Source: Mesomycoplasma hyopneumoniae J
GTDB lineage: Bacteria > Bacillota_I > Bacilli_A > Mycoplasmatales > Metamycoplasmataceae
DNA length: 64,000 nucleotides
Direction of reading: 5' to 3'
Assembly: GCF_000008205.1 (NCBI RefSeq)
Contig: NC_007295.1
Coordinates: 62,001-126,000, forward strand
A program made the translations under genes and the position numbers. The notes under the pieces were generated by a model that was not told the origin of the DNA, searched no databases, and worked only from the letters and a program-made list of their open reading frames with translations. Of the stretch, positions 1-12,200 are shown one piece after another; position 1 is the first letter of the stretch; every line of letters begins with the position of its first letter.

Positions 1-1013
1 TAGTTGGCCTTCAAGGTTCGGGGAAAACAACAACCGCTGCAAAATTAGCAGTTTTTGCAAGGCAAAAAAAATTAGCAAAAAAAATTTTACTAGTTGCTTG
101 TGATACTTATAGACCAGCTGCAATCGATCAATTAAAACAGTTAGGAAAACAGGTTTTAATTGAGGTGTTTTATGTTGAGAAATCACCAGTTCAAATTGCA
201 AAAGAGGCCCTAATTTATAGTAAAAACAATGATTTTGATCTTGTAATTTTCGATACGGCTGGCCGGCTTTCAATCAACGAAGAATTAATGAATGAGCTTT
301 CAGAAATTAAAGAAAATATTAAACCTGATCAAATTTTATTTATTCTTGATGCACTTTCAGGTCAAGACATTATCAATGTTGCTCAAATTTTCAACCAGAA
401 AATTAACCTCACAGGAGCAATTATTACAAAATTAGACTCAAATGCGCGCGCAGGTGCCGCGCTTTCAATAACGCATTTACTTAAAATTCCGGTTTTGCTC
501 GTCGGGACAGGTGAAAAAATTTCTGCTCTTGAACTTTTTCATCCAAATAGGATGGCCGATCGAATTTTAGGAATGGGGGATGTAAGGTCACTTTTAGAGC
601 AAGCAGAGGAAAATATTGACAAAAAAACAGTAAAAAAATTATCTCATCGAATGTTTTCTGGCCAGTTTGATTTAAATGATCTTTTAAATAGTCTAGCCCA
701 GATTCAGAAAATCGGAAAATTTTCAAAAATTATTAAAATGATACCAGGTTTATCAGGAAAAATTGATCAAAGTCAAATAGATGAAGTTGAGAAAAAGATG
801 AAGGTCTATAAAATTTTGATTTCTTCAATGACAATTGAGGAAAGAAAAAAACCAAAAATTTTAAAAAATCCCTCGCGTCGAAGTCGAATTTTGCGTGGTT
901 CTGGAAGGTCAAGTGCTGAATTTAACCGTTTAATTAATGAATTTGAATCAATGTCGAAAAAAATGTCAGAAATTTCCACAAAAAATCTTAATCTTGACTC
1001 TTTTATTAAATAA
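1..1013 (+). CDS. ffh: Signal recognition particle GTPase Ffh (5' end outside window)
   Basis: The GTPase subunit of the signal recognition particle brings nascent membrane and secreted proteins to FtsY/SecYEG. The reading frame is open from base 3. It begins at the G1 loop (GLQGSGKTTT), followed by DTYRPAA and DTAGR, then TKLD and the GTGE region. The C-terminal M domain carries the RNA-binding motif RILRGSGRS near 885-910. The N-terminal four-helix part lies left of the window. The 3' end is 27 nt from glyS, so the two are probably cotranscribed. The SRP RNA partner gene was not seen in this window. Identity is secure; only the missing start is uncertain. Confidence 0.95.
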   Translation, partial: VGLQGSGKTTTAAKLAVFARQKKLAKKILLVACDTYRPAAIDQLKQLGKQVLIEVFYVEKSPVQIAKEALIYSKNNDFDLVIFDTAGRLSINEELMNELSEIKENIKPDQILFILDALSGQDIINVAQIFNQKINLTGAIITKLDSNARAGAALSITHLLKIPVLLVGTGEKISALELFHPNRMADRILGMGDVRSLLEQAEENIDKKTVKKLSHRMFSGQFDLNDLLNSLAQIQKIGKFSKIIKMIPGLSGKIDQSQIDEVEKKMKVYKILISSMTIEERKKPKILKNPSRRSRILRGSGRSSAEFNRLINEFESMSKKMSEISTKNLNLDSFIK

Positions 1014-1040
1014 AAACTAATAATTGTTAAGGATTGAATA

Positions 1041-2408
1041 ATGGCCAAAATTGAAAATTACAATTTTTTTATTAACCAACTACGGGAGCTAGGGTTTGTT
1101 TTTCCAAGTTCACAAATTTATGGTGGTCTGGCAAATTCGTATGATTATGGTCATCTTGGTGTGCTTTTAAGAAAAAATATTGAGAATTTTTGAGCTGATT
1201 TTTTTGTTAATTCAAATCCTAATGCATTTTTTATTGATAGTAAAATTTTATTAAACCCGAAAGTTTGACAGGCGTCTGGACACCTTGATAATTTTGTTGA
1301 TTTATTAGTTGAAAATAAAATTAATAAAAAAAGATATCGTGTTGATCATCTTTTTGAAGAATTTTTTCCTGAGGTTGAATTTGAAAAATTATCTCAGGAT
1401 GAAATTCAGGGGTATTTATCTCAAATTCAACTTTTGGAAAATGCAAAAGTTGAATGAGCTAGCCCAAAAAAATTTAATTTACTTTTTCCGACCTATCAAG
1501 GCATAATCGAAGATGAAAAAACACTTTTATATTTAAGACCGGAGACAGCTCAGGGTATTTTTATAAATTTTAAAAATCTTCTGCGGACAACAAAAAATAG
1601 TTTGCCCTTGATAATTGCTCAAGTAGGAAAATCTTTCCGAAATGAAATTTCCCCGGGAAATTTCATTTTTCGTACACGTGAATTTGTACAACTAGAATTA
1701 GAAATATTCTTAAAACCCGATCAATCAGAGAATTTTTTTCAAAATGAGATTGAAAAAATTAAAAACTTTTTAAAAAAACTTGGTTTTGCGAAAAATTCAA
1801 TCAGATTAAACTATCACAAAAAAGAAAAATTAGCTCATTATGCCAAGGCAACAGCTGACTTTGAATACAATTTTAATTTTGGGTGGGGTGAATTGATCGG
1901 AATTAGTAATCGTGGTGATTATGACCTCAAAAACCATAGTGAGAAAAGTGGTGAGAAGCTTGAATTTGTTGATTCAGCTACAGGAAAAAAATTTTTACCC
2001 CACATTATCGAACCTTCGATGGGCCTTGATCGTTTAATGTTGGCGGTTTTAGAAGAATGTTTTTGTTTTGACAGTGTAAAAAATCGCTATTTTTTAAAGC
2101 TACCATTTATTCTAAGTCCTTATAAGGTTGCAGTTTTGCCGCTTTTGAAAAAATTTAATTTTTTAGCAGAAAAAATTTGAAATGAATTAATTAGCCAAAA
2201 AATATCAGCAACACTAGTAACTTCCGGTTCAATCGGGAAAAGATACTATCATCAAGATGTGATTGGAACGTATTTTTGTATTACAATTGACCAAAAATCG
2301 GTTGAAAATAGCATTGTAACACTAAGATTCCGGGATACAACCGAGCAAAAAACACTAAAAATTGACGAAATAACTAAATTTATCAAGGAAAATTTTGTTA
2401 ATGAATAG
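1041..2408 (+). CDS. glyS: Glycyl-tRNA synthetase, dimeric class II type
   Basis: Charges tRNA-Gly. The ATG at 1041 follows an AAGGATTG stretch, and the frame runs 455 codons through several TGA=Trp codons to TAG at 2406. Class II motifs are visible: [10 protein letters not shown], then [10 protein letters not shown] (motif 2), and [15 protein letters not shown] (motif 3). The C-terminal anticodon-binding domain begins at [13 protein letters not shown]. Length fits the single-chain alpha2 type of Firmicutes and mollicutes rather than the GlyQ/GlyS two-subunit form. The last 8 nt overlap dnaG, which suggests translational coupling. Confidence 0.95.
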
Positions 2409-4242
2409 ACAAGAAATTATAACACATATAATAAAAAATACCGATATTTACGACCTAATTTCAAAAAATATAAATTTAAAACCAAAAGGTCGAGATTCTT
2501 TTGTCGGTCTTTGCCCATTTCATGAAGATACAAATCCGTCGTTGTCAGTTTCCTTAAAAAAACAAATTTTTAAATGTTTTTCGTGCCAAAAATCCGGTAA
2601 TATTATAAATTTTGTAATGTTGTTACAAAATTTAAATTTTTTAGAAGCCCTGCAATTTCTTGATAAGGAATATAATTTAAAACTTAAGCTAAATTATACC
2701 ACAAAACTTGAAAAAAATTATTCAAAAGATGAGCTTCAAGCATTACGAGCCTTTGAAAACGCGGTTTCTATTTATTTAGTTGAACTTATCAAGATTTTCT
2801 CTTTAGGCCAGCAGAATTTGATTATCGAAAATCCTATTTTTTTCCAGTTATTTAACTTCCTTAAATCACGCGGGATTACAAGGGAAATTATCGAAAAATT
2901 TAAAATCGGATTTGTGCCGACAAACTCAATTTTAAAAAAATTTTTAATTGATTCAAAATTTTTTGATGGCGAGGTTTTAATGAATTATTCACTTCTAACT
3001 GTTAATGGAAATGATTTTTTTCAAAAAAGACTTGTTTTTCCGATTGAAAATTTTGAAGGAAAAGTGGTTGGATTCTCTGGTCGCTGTTTAGATGATAAAA
3101 TATGTCAACCAAAATATTTGAATTCATCCTCGAATAGTTTGTTTTCAAAGACTGAAATTCTTTATAATTATGCAAACGCAATAAAGCAAAACCCAAAAGA
3201 AATCATTATTACAGAAGGATTTTTTGATGTAATTGCTTTTTATAAGGCGGGAATTCAAAATGCAGTTGCACTGATGGGAACAACTTTGACAAAAAAACAC
3301 TGTGAAATGCTTAATAATTTTACAGTTTTACTCGCGCTCGATAGTGATAAGGCTGGTGTGGAAGCTAGTCTAAAATCAGGACTTATTCTGGGACAAAACC
3401 GTATAAATACTTATATTTTAACAGGTTTTGAAGGCAAAGATCCAGATGAATATTTCAATACTTTTGGTTCAGAAGCACTTGTTAATAAACTAAGTAATCG
3501 AATAAATAGCTTTGATTTCGCTTATGATTTTTATAAGAATTCTATAAAAAATAATTCAAGTGAAGAGATAAAAATTTTCATTGAAAAATTTAGTCCCTTT
3601 TTAGAAATATTATATCACCAAAATCTGCAATTAGCGCAAATTTTTTTCAAAAAAATTAAGGAAGATTTTGGTATTTCCCAGGATAGTTTTAAATTTAGAC
3701 CTTCAGTTCAACATTATAATGAATTAGAAAATACCTTAAAAGAAAATGAGGACCAAATTAAAAGTATTCACATAAAAAAAACAACTAATTTATGGCTAGC
3801 AAAACCGATTTCAACCGAAATTCAAGAACTTAAAATTTTAAGTCAAGTTTTAGATGATATTTTATACCATGACGGTGAAAAATATAATCGTTTTAAAGGA
3901 AAGCAATTTAAATTTCTAAATCCATTAAATAATAAATTAATGGAAGAAATTAACATTTTTGGGTATAAAAATCCAAAAATGCGGGAAAAGATAAAAACAA
4001 AATTAAAGGAAGTAAATGCTGAATTAGAAAATTTAATATTTAAAGATCGCATAGAAAAACTCATAAACGAGGATTTAAATTGAAAAAAAGAGAAAAATGC
4101 CGATGATTTAGACAATTTAATGGAATTAATACAAAAAACAAGAGGCAGAAAAGATGCCGATAATATTCGTAAACTTCAACTTGATAAAGAAATGAATAAT
4201 GAGTTTGTGGGCAAGTTCTTTAAAAAAATTAGAGGTCTATAA
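2401..4242 (+). CDS. dnaG: DNA primase DnaG
   Basis: Makes RNA primers at the replication fork. The 613-aa frame starts at ATG 2401 inside the glyS end; a TTG two codons upstream is the only rival start. Near residue 41 is the CHC2-type zinc motif CPFHED, with CFSC downstream. The TOPRIM core is seen as TEGFFDVIAF and LALDSDKAG near residues 275-320. A TGA at 4081 is Trp: the frame continues with a Lys/Glu-rich helical tail ending KKIRGL. The tail probably holds the DnaB-binding region. Placement between glyS and rpoD repeats the dnaG-rpoD macromolecular synthesis operon of Gram-positives. Confidence 0.95.
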
Positions 4243-4262
4243 TCAGAAAAAGGTGGGTGTTT

Positions 4263-6293
4263 ATGCTAAAAAAACAGTTAAAATTCCCAAAACAAGAGAG
4301 TTTTATTGATTTTTCGTTGCTAGAAAAAACGCAGAAAACAAAAAAAATTATTGATAAAAAAGTTTCAAGTATTAGTGTAGAAGAGATAAAAATGGAAAAT
4401 TCATTAAAAAAAGTAAATATAGAAGAAGGAAAAAAAACAGATTTAACAAGAGAAGATGGAATTAAAAAGCCAAAAAATACAAAAAAAGCAAATCTTCGTG
4501 AGCGAAGAAAAAATTCATACGAGCAAATCGAAAATTTTTTCAACATTATCAAAACATCAAAACACCAATCAGATTTTTTAAAGAATTTAGAACAATTTCG
4601 AGCAAAAACTTTATTGCAACTATCTCAAAATATTAATTCAACTAGTTTGGCTCAGAAATCAAAAAAAGAAGAAAAATCTAAACAAAAAACAGAAAAACAG
4701 CTAAATTCCACCCTGGTATCCCCCAAAAAACCCGTAAAAAAAGCTAAAACAAATTCAGTTAAGGAAAAACTAACTAAAATTATCCCAGTCAAAAAACCTG
4801 ATAATATAGATTTACCTAAAAAAATAACAGAAAATAAAGAACTTTTCCCCCAAAAAGAGGATTTTATTCCAATTTCTAATATTAATCAAAATAGTTCTGA
4901 ATATAATTTTATTATCGAGAAATTAGAACAAGAATTAGAACAAAAACACCAAAAGATAGGAAAAAATAGTTCTAATTTAGATAATTTTTCTATTTTTTTA
5001 AGTCACGATGAAATTTATAAATATATTGAAAAGTGAAATCTTGCAATTGAAGAAGAAAAACTTGATGATTTTTTTCAAACTTTAATACAAAGAAAAATAA
5101 TTGCTGATGAAGTCGATAAGGAGGATCTTGAAAATGTTTCAAGTTTTGATTTTGCCGAGCAAATTAATAATAAAAAATCTGTTAGAGATAAAAAAAATAA
5201 AAAATATAGTCAAGATTTTGATCAGTCACTAATAAACTTAGATGATCAAAATTTCGATATTAATCATAACGAGGAAGATGATAATTCTGACCTAAATCTA
5301 GGACAATCAGTCGATGATTCCTTAAAAATTCAGGAAATTGACGACCTGGATTATATAACAGAAAATAGTCCAAATCAATACCACAAACCAAAAGTTTATA
5401 GTGATGAAGTTTACCTTAACAAACTGACCGATACAAGTGATATGATAAAATGGTATATGCGTTGGATTGGAAAATATGGAAAACTTTTAACGGCTGAAGA
5501 AGAAAGAGAACTTGCAAAAAAAATGAAAATCAAAGGCCGGATTGGAAAAAAAGCGCGTGATACCTTAATAAAACGGAATTTACGTTTGGTGGTTAACAGT
5601 GCAAAACGCTATAAAAACCGCGGTCTTGGATTTATCGATCTAATCTCAGAGGGAAACCTCGGTATTATTAAAGCAGTTGCAAAATATGACTATACCCGTG
5701 GATTTAAATTCTCAACTTATGCAACCTGATGAATCCGCCAAGCGATTACAAGGGCGGTTGCCGACCAAGCCCGGCTCATTCGAATTCCGGTTCACATGGT
5801 CGAGACAATCAATAAAATTAATAAGGTAGAAAGGGAATTACAACAAGAAAAAGGACTTAATCCAACAGCCGAAGAAATTTCAGAACGTTTAGATGGCGAA
5901 TTTAGCCCTGATAAAATACGGTATATTAAAAAAATCAATATCGATCCAATTTCACTAGATAAAGCAATTGGGAAAGAGGAAGATAGTTCATTTTCTGATT
6001 TTATCAAGGATGAGAATATGATTTCCCCAGTAGATTATGCAATTCGTGAGGAAAAAGCGAAAGTTTTGCTTGAAATGATCGATTCAACACTTGATTATGA
6101 TGAAAGAGATTTTATCAAAAGACGTTATGGGGTCGGAACAAACGATGAAGGAATTCCTTATCAGGCCCATAGTTTTGAAGAGCTTGCGGCGATGCGTCGA
6201 GTAACAAAAGAGAGGGTTAGGCAAATTGAGGCAAAAATTCTAAAAAAATTAAGAACCCCACATCGCCGCCTATCATTAAGGGATTTTAATTAA
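4263..6293 (+). CDS. rpoD: Principal RNA polymerase sigma factor RpoD/SigA with long basic N-terminus
   Basis: Primary sigma-70 factor, probably serving most genes in a genome with few sigma factors. ATG 4263 lies behind AAAGGTGGGTG. The 676-aa chain has about 390 N-terminal residues with no motif I recognise, first Lys-rich, then Asp/Asn-rich. Conserved region 1.2 to region 4 begins near 5440 ([15 protein letters not shown]), with [13 protein letters not shown] and FSTYATWWIRQAI for region 2; both Trp in WW are TGA. Region 4 helix-turn-helix is [13 protein letters not shown]. The usual primary sigma is much shorter in its N-terminal part, so the extension is notable. Confidence 0.95.
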
Positions 6294-6299
6294 AAAGTA

Positions 6300-7073
6300 A
6301 TGAAAACAAAGGAAGTTGGCGATTTTCTCCTTGAAAAATTTCCACTAGAAAATTGTCAAAATTGGGATAAGTGTGGCTGACAATTTCTTTTTGATACTAA
6401 ATTTTTAGGCGCAACTATTTGTCTTGATCTGACAAATGATGTCCTAGATTTTGCACTAAAAAACAGTTCTAACTTGATAATAACTCATCACCCATTTTTT
6501 TTCTATCAAACAAAAAAAGAGGAATATGCCTATTCACCTTATAAAAAAAAACTTACTCTTTTACTTAAAAAAAAATTAATTAGCGTGATTTCACTGCATA
6601 CTAATTTTGATTCAAAAGAAAATCAAACTGCTTTTTCAATAATAAAGCAGTGTGGATTCGATTTTGAAAAAATCGAAAAAATTGATGAATTCAATATTTT
6701 GTTTCAAACTAGTGCGGATTTTAATGAAATTTTAAAAAAAATTTCATTAAATACAAATTTAACTACTTTCCGCAGCAATGTTGAAAAAAATTTTTTTCCA
6801 AAAAAAGTAGCAATTCTTCCTGGTTCAGGCGGAATTTTGGCCTGCCTTCAAGCAAAAAAACAAAAAGCCGATTTAATTATCACCTCAGATCTAAAATGAT
6901 CCGATCAGATAACATTATACCATAAAAAAATAAAAGTCCTAGAAATTCCCCATTTAATTGAGCAGGCTTTTGTCTTTGAAATTGAGCGAATTTTAAAGGA
7001 AAAATATAGCAAAATTCCAACCTTTACAGTTAAATTAGCTGAAATTTTAAAAGAAATGAGATTATTATGATAA
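6300..7073 (+). CDS. Nif3-like dinuclear metal-centre protein
   Basis: A NIF3/YqfO-family protein of 257 aa; members form rings with a two-metal site per subunit, and the cellular function is unsettled (proposed GTP cyclohydrolase-like or regulatory). The metal-binding motifs [17 protein letters not shown] and HTNFD are present in order, and the C-terminal PHLIEQ matches the H-x(3)-E ligand pair. It begins 6 nt after rpoD and its end overlaps nfo by 7 nt. No separate Shine-Dalgarno is seen, so coupling to rpoD translation is likely. In Bacillus a homologue also sits next to the sigA operon. Confidence 0.85.
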
Positions 7074-7897
7074 AAATAGGCTCCCATGTAAGATTCAGAA
7101 AACCTGATTATCTTTTTGGTGCAATTCAAGAATCACTAGAAAATAAAGCAAACACTGCAATGATTTTTCTAGGACCTCCACAGTCAACTTTCCGAGTCAA
7201 GCCCGAGAATTATAAACTCCAAGATTATCAAAAACACTTTTTTAAACAAATTCCGCCTGAAGATATTATTGTTCATGCCCCTTATATTATAAATCCGGCT
7301 AGTCCTATAAAAGCACAATTTTCTAATGATTTTTTAGTAAAGGAGATCGAAAAAATAAACTATATCGGGGCAAAATTTTTGGTTCTACACCCTGGATTTT
7401 TCACAAGTTTTACTAAAGAAGTGGCAAAAAAACAGTTAATTTCATCACTAAAATCAATTTTAGAAAAAACTAAAAATGTAATTTTATTACTTGAGACAAT
7501 GTCTGGAAAAGGTAGTGAAATGTGCGCTAATTTTGAAGAAATTGTTGAAATAGTTGAAGCAGTTGAATCACCAAGAATCGGAATCTGTCTTGATACATGC
7601 CATGTCTGGGATGCTGGATATGATCTTAAAAATTTTCCTGAATTTTGTAAAGAAATAAGAAGAACAAGGCTAATTAATTATTTGAAAGTGATCCATTTAA
7701 ATGATTCTTTAAGCCCACTAGGTTCAAAAAAGGATCGACATGCTAATATTGGCAAAGGTTTTATTGGGCTTGAAAGCTTACGCAAAATTATTTTTGACCC
7801 ACTTTTTGCTAATATTCCTAAAATTTTAGAGACACCTTATGTTGATAATAAGCCTATTTATGATCAGGAAATTGCGCTTTTATTAAAAAAAGTTTAA
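7067..7897 (+). CDS. nfo: Endonuclease IV (AP endonuclease)
   Basis: Cuts DNA at abasic sites in base-excision repair, using three Zn ions. The 276-aa frame has the family landmarks IGSHV at the start, [38 protein letters not shown] and HLNDS, followed by DRHANIGKG. All are metal or catalytic signatures of the AP endonuclease 2 family. Its length is standard. The ATG overlaps the end of the nif3 gene. It fits a reduced repair set with uvrA and uvrC also in this window. Confidence 0.96.
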   Translation: MIKIGSHVRFRKPDYLFGAIQESLENKANTAMIFLGPPQSTFRVKPENYKLQDYQKHFFKQIPPEDIIVHAPYIINPASPIKAQFSNDFLVKEIEKINYIGAKFLVLHPGFFTSFTKEVAKKQLISSLKSILEKTKNVILLLETMSGKGSEMCANFEEIVEIVEAVESPRIGICLDTCHVWDAGYDLKNFPEFCKEIRRTRLINYLKVIHLNDSLSPLGSKKDRHANIGKGFIGLESLRKIIFDPLFANIPKILETPYVDNKPIYDQEIALLLKKV

Positions 7898-7912
7898 AAT
7901 TTAAAGGTTTTT

Positions 7913-9157
7913 ATGTCATATATAGAAAAACAAGAATTTCTCACTGAATTAAAAACAAGAAATATTCTAAAGGATATCAGCAGTCCTGAAAAATTTTTTA
8001 ATCTAAAACCTGACCAAGGAATTTATATCGGATTTGATCCAACAGCTACTTCTCTGCATTTAGGAAACTATATTTCAATCAGTCTACTTAAAAGATTACA
8101 AAAAATAGGGATAAAAGTACTTGCAGTTATTGGTGGGGCTACTGGAATGATTGGGGATCCATCTTTTAGTTCAAAAGAGCGAAAACTACTTGATTTTAAG
8201 ACACTTAATGCCAATAAAGAGAAAATTAAAAAACAGTTAGAGTCCTTTGGTTTGCCAGTTTTTGATAATTTTGAGATATATAAAAATATGAATATTCTTG
8301 ATTTTTTGCGTGATGTCGGGAAAAATATCAATATTTCTTATCTTTTAGCCAAAGAATCGGTGGCTTCGCGGATCGAAGTTGGTCTTTCTTTTACAGAATT
8401 TTCCTACCAGTTGATTCAAGGCTGAGATTTTAAATTTTTAGCAGAAAATTATCAAATAATCGGTCAAGCTGGTGGTTCTGATCAATGAGGGAATATGGTT
8501 ACTGGTCTTGATTTTATCAAAAAATCAAATTTAGTCCAAAAAGATGAAGCTTTTGTGTTTACAACTAATTTATTAACCGACGAAAACGGCCAAAAATTTG
8601 GCAAAAGTTTAGGAAAACCAATCTGGCTTGATCCAGAAATGTATTCGCCATTTCATTTGTACCAATTTTTATTAAATCAAAACGATGAGCAAGCCGAAAA
8701 AATTATGTTGTGGTTATCTTTTTTAGATCTAAAAGTAATAAATGAGCTAATTTTCAAGCATAAAAATGATAAAAAACAACGTATTTTACAGTATAATTTA
8801 GCACAAGAGGTTGTTTTTAATATCCATGGAGACAAAGGCCTAAAGATAGCTAAAAAAATTACAAAAATTTTATTTGAAAAACTAGATTATACAGAAATAA
8901 CATTTAAAGATAAGTTAGAACTAAAAAAAATTATCCCGTATTTTAAAGTATCTTTTTTCAATGCCAATCAAATAATCGACCTTGGAATATTTAAATCAAA
9001 GCGTGAATTAAATGAATTTATTTCTCATAAAGCTCTTGAAATTAATGGATCTAAAATCTCAAATATTGGTGATATAACTGAAGAACTAAAAGATAAAAGC
9101 AATTTATTTTTGCTTAGAAAAGGCAAAAAATACTTTTTTATCATAGAACTTATTTAG
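7913..9157 (+). CDS. tyrS: Tyrosyl-tRNA synthetase
   Basis: Class I synthetase charging tRNA-Tyr, 414 aa. The N-terminal half shows YIGFDPTATSLHLGN (the HIGH-like motif is HLGN) and the KMSKS-like loop KFGKSLGKP near residue 225. The C-terminal S4-type RNA-binding domain is visible as KSKRELNEFISHKALEING. In-frame TGA codons at 8423 and 8486 are Trp. The ATG at 7913 lies 15 nt after nfo behind AAAGG. This closes the operon, and a weak T-rich hairpin follows. Confidence 0.96.
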
Positions 9158-9179
9158 TGTTTTTTTCTAAAAAAACATT

Positions 9180-9185
9180 TATAAT
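9180..9185 (+). promoter_or_regulatory. -10 box (TATAAT) for the Hhe-like gene
   Basis: A perfect TATAAT lies 45 nt upstream of ATG 9231, after the weak hairpin that follows tyrS. It suggests the large helicase gene has its own promoter. The Shine-Dalgarno candidate is AAGGA just before the ATG. Confidence 0.5.
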
Positions 9186-9230
9186 ATTCATACATATTTT
9201 GAAAAAAGTATTTTTTTTTAAGGAAATTTT

Positions 9231-12200
9231 ATGGAAGTTGATAGTGTTTATGAAAATCTTAAGAATTGACAAAATAAATTATTAGATATTTCAAAGAAAA
9301 ACCGCCTAATTAATTTTAATTTATTTCAGCCAACTAAGTCTGTTCCACTAAAACTTGGTATTTTATTTCCTGATTTTAATCAGTTTTTAGACAATATTAT
9401 TGAAAATAAAACAACTTTATTTTTCAGATCGCTTGATCAACAAAAAAAAGCATCTAAAAAAAACAGCCATAAATTAAGTGATTTTTTGCCTTTAACACTT
9501 GAGCAACTTCAAATAAATACAAAAATTTCAAAAATTCCTCCAAAAGTAATTATTTCGGATTTTTTACTTGAACAAGAACAATTAATAATTAAAAATTTAT
9601 ATCAAAAATCAAAAAATTATAAAGAAGAAAAGTCAATAAATATTCTTTATTTAGGGATAGGATTTTTAAAATGATACGAAAATACTGAGGAAAACACTCC
9701 TATTTATAGTCCTATTTTTTTATTTCCTGTCCAAATTAACCGCTTGATTTTTCAAGGAAAAGAAACAATTTCGCTAGAATTTCTCGATAATGCCTTTCTA
9801 AGTATAAATTTTACGCTTCTAAAAAAACTGCAAATCTTAGGACTAGATACTAAACTTTCTAAATTCAGAATCGATAATTCGCTTTCGATTAAGGAAAATT
9901 ACAATAATTTTAAAAAGTTATTCAGTGAAGGTAATAACTTATCTAACTGAGAAATGATTGAGACCATCCAGTTAAGCGCTTTTGACTATAGTAAAATTGA
10001 AATTTATACTGATTTGGTTGAAAACCAAGAAAAAATTATTAAAAATAATTTTTATACAGAAATAAATGGAAATTTTTTTGGTTCAGATTCTTTAATTAAA
10101 ACTACTGACGAAACCAAAAAAATCAAAACCGCTGATGAATTCAATAACATCAACCCACGCGATTATTTTCATATTTTAGAAGCAGATTCAACTCAAGAAG
10201 CAGCAATTCAGGCGGCGATAAAAGGGGAAAATTTTATTTTAGATGGACCTCCAGGAACCGGAAAGTCACAGACAATTACTAATATAATCAACGAATTTTT
10301 GGCAAGAGGGAAAACAGTTTTATTTGTTGCTGAAAAACTAGCGGCACTAAATGTTGTTTATTCAAACCTTAAAAAAATTGGATTATCAGATTCGGTAATT
10401 GCGATTCATAATGAAAATATAAATAAAAAAGAAATAATCAACGAGCTTTTAAATACTTTAGAAAAAGGATCAAATTCAATTTTAATTAATAAGGTTGAAA
10501 GCAACCTAATCGAAAATAATTACTCTGAATTACAGCGAAAATTGAATGATTATGGTGATAAATTAACAAAAATTCGTCCACAGTTATCAAAAAGTTTATA
10601 TCAATTAATAGCTGAATATCAGAATCTTGCCGATTTTTCTAGTTTTGATTTTTATTTATCTGAGGAAAAAATTAGGAAAATTAACTATGAAACTCTACAG
10701 AAAATTCAATGAGCTCTTAATAATTTGTTTCAAAAATTAAAAAATATTAATTTTAATTTAAAAAAACATCCTTGATATGGTTTTAAATCGGCACAAGTTG
10801 ATGAATTTGAAAAAGAAAAATTTAGAACTTGGTTATTAGAATTAATTAAATTAAGCAAGCTAATTTTTGAAAATATTAAAGAATTTAAGTTTTTTTTAAT
10901 GCATTCTGATCAACATCTTAGCAATATTATAAATTTATCAGAACTTCTAGAATCCTTATATAAATTAACAAAAATCGATTTAGTAGGCTTGCAAGAAATT
11001 GAAGATTTATCATTTGAGATAGAAAAATATAGTCAAATTAAGGAAACTAAGGCAGAAATTATTAGCCTTGAAGATAATCTAAAAGTTTATTTTAAAAGAA
11101 TTCCGCTAAATATTCCGCTTTTGGAGTTTAAAGAGGTTATTGAAACTCACCAAAATTCCAGGATAAAATTTTTGGACTTTAAGTATAAAAAAATTAAAAA
11201 AACCTTATCTACTTATCTTAAAGATGGTTATGAGCCTGAAATTTTTCTTAAAACTCACTCATTAATTCATTTATTAATTCAAAAAAAATTATTGTTATCA
11301 AAATTAGTTGAGAGTCTCAAATTTAAATTAAGTCTGAATTCAGAAGAAGAAATTGAAAATAATCTTTGACAGCTGAAATTTTATGTAAAATTAAAATTTT
11401 TAAATAATTCAACAAAAATTAAGGTTCAAGACAAAGAATTTGTTGACTTTTTCTTTGATTCAAAATACACAAAAGAACTTTTAACAGAAAAATTATTTTC
11501 CCCAGTTATTAAATTTATGCAGATATGAAAGGAATTTACTTCATATTTTGATTCTAAACAGTTTGATTTTTTGTTTCTTGAAAAGAAAAAATTCGAGGAA
11601 AACTTACATCAAAAGTTTGTAAAAATCGACCAAATTTATGAAATTTCGCGGATTAATACTGATATTAATGCGCTAATTCAATTAGAAATTGATGATTTTG
11701 TAAAAAAAGTAATAGAAAACAACATTCAGCAAGATTTTTATAAAATTTTTACTAAAAAATTTTATAAATTATTAATTAATCAAATAGTTCATTTGGAATT
11801 TGAGGCTTTTGATTGACAAACTTTGCATTTAAACCAAATGCAGTTTGAACAAGCCCAGAAAAATTTAGACCAATTAACCCGGAAAAAAGTTGATTCAATC
11901 CTTCTAGAAAAAATTCCGCAAATTGACTCTTTTTCCGATAAAAATTCAGAAATTAGAATTTTAAAACAAGAAGCAAATAAATCTCGTCGCTTAATGCCTT
12001 TTCATGAACTTTTTGTCCGAATACCTAATCTGTTAAAAAAATTAAAACCTTGCCTTATGATGTCGCCACTTTTGGTTAGTTCATATTTTAAAAATAGTGA
12101 TATTGTGTTTGATCTTGTAATTTTTGATGAAGCCTCGCAACTAAAACCAGAAAGTGCAATCGGCGCAATTATCCGCGGAAAACAGTATATAATTGCGGGT

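Noticed and set aside
4081-6293. Apparent frameshifts or split genes at many TGA codons (dnaG, rpoD, glyS, lgt, uvrA and others)
   Set aside because: Conserved domains continue in the same frame across each TGA, so they are Trp codons in genetic code 4, not breaks.
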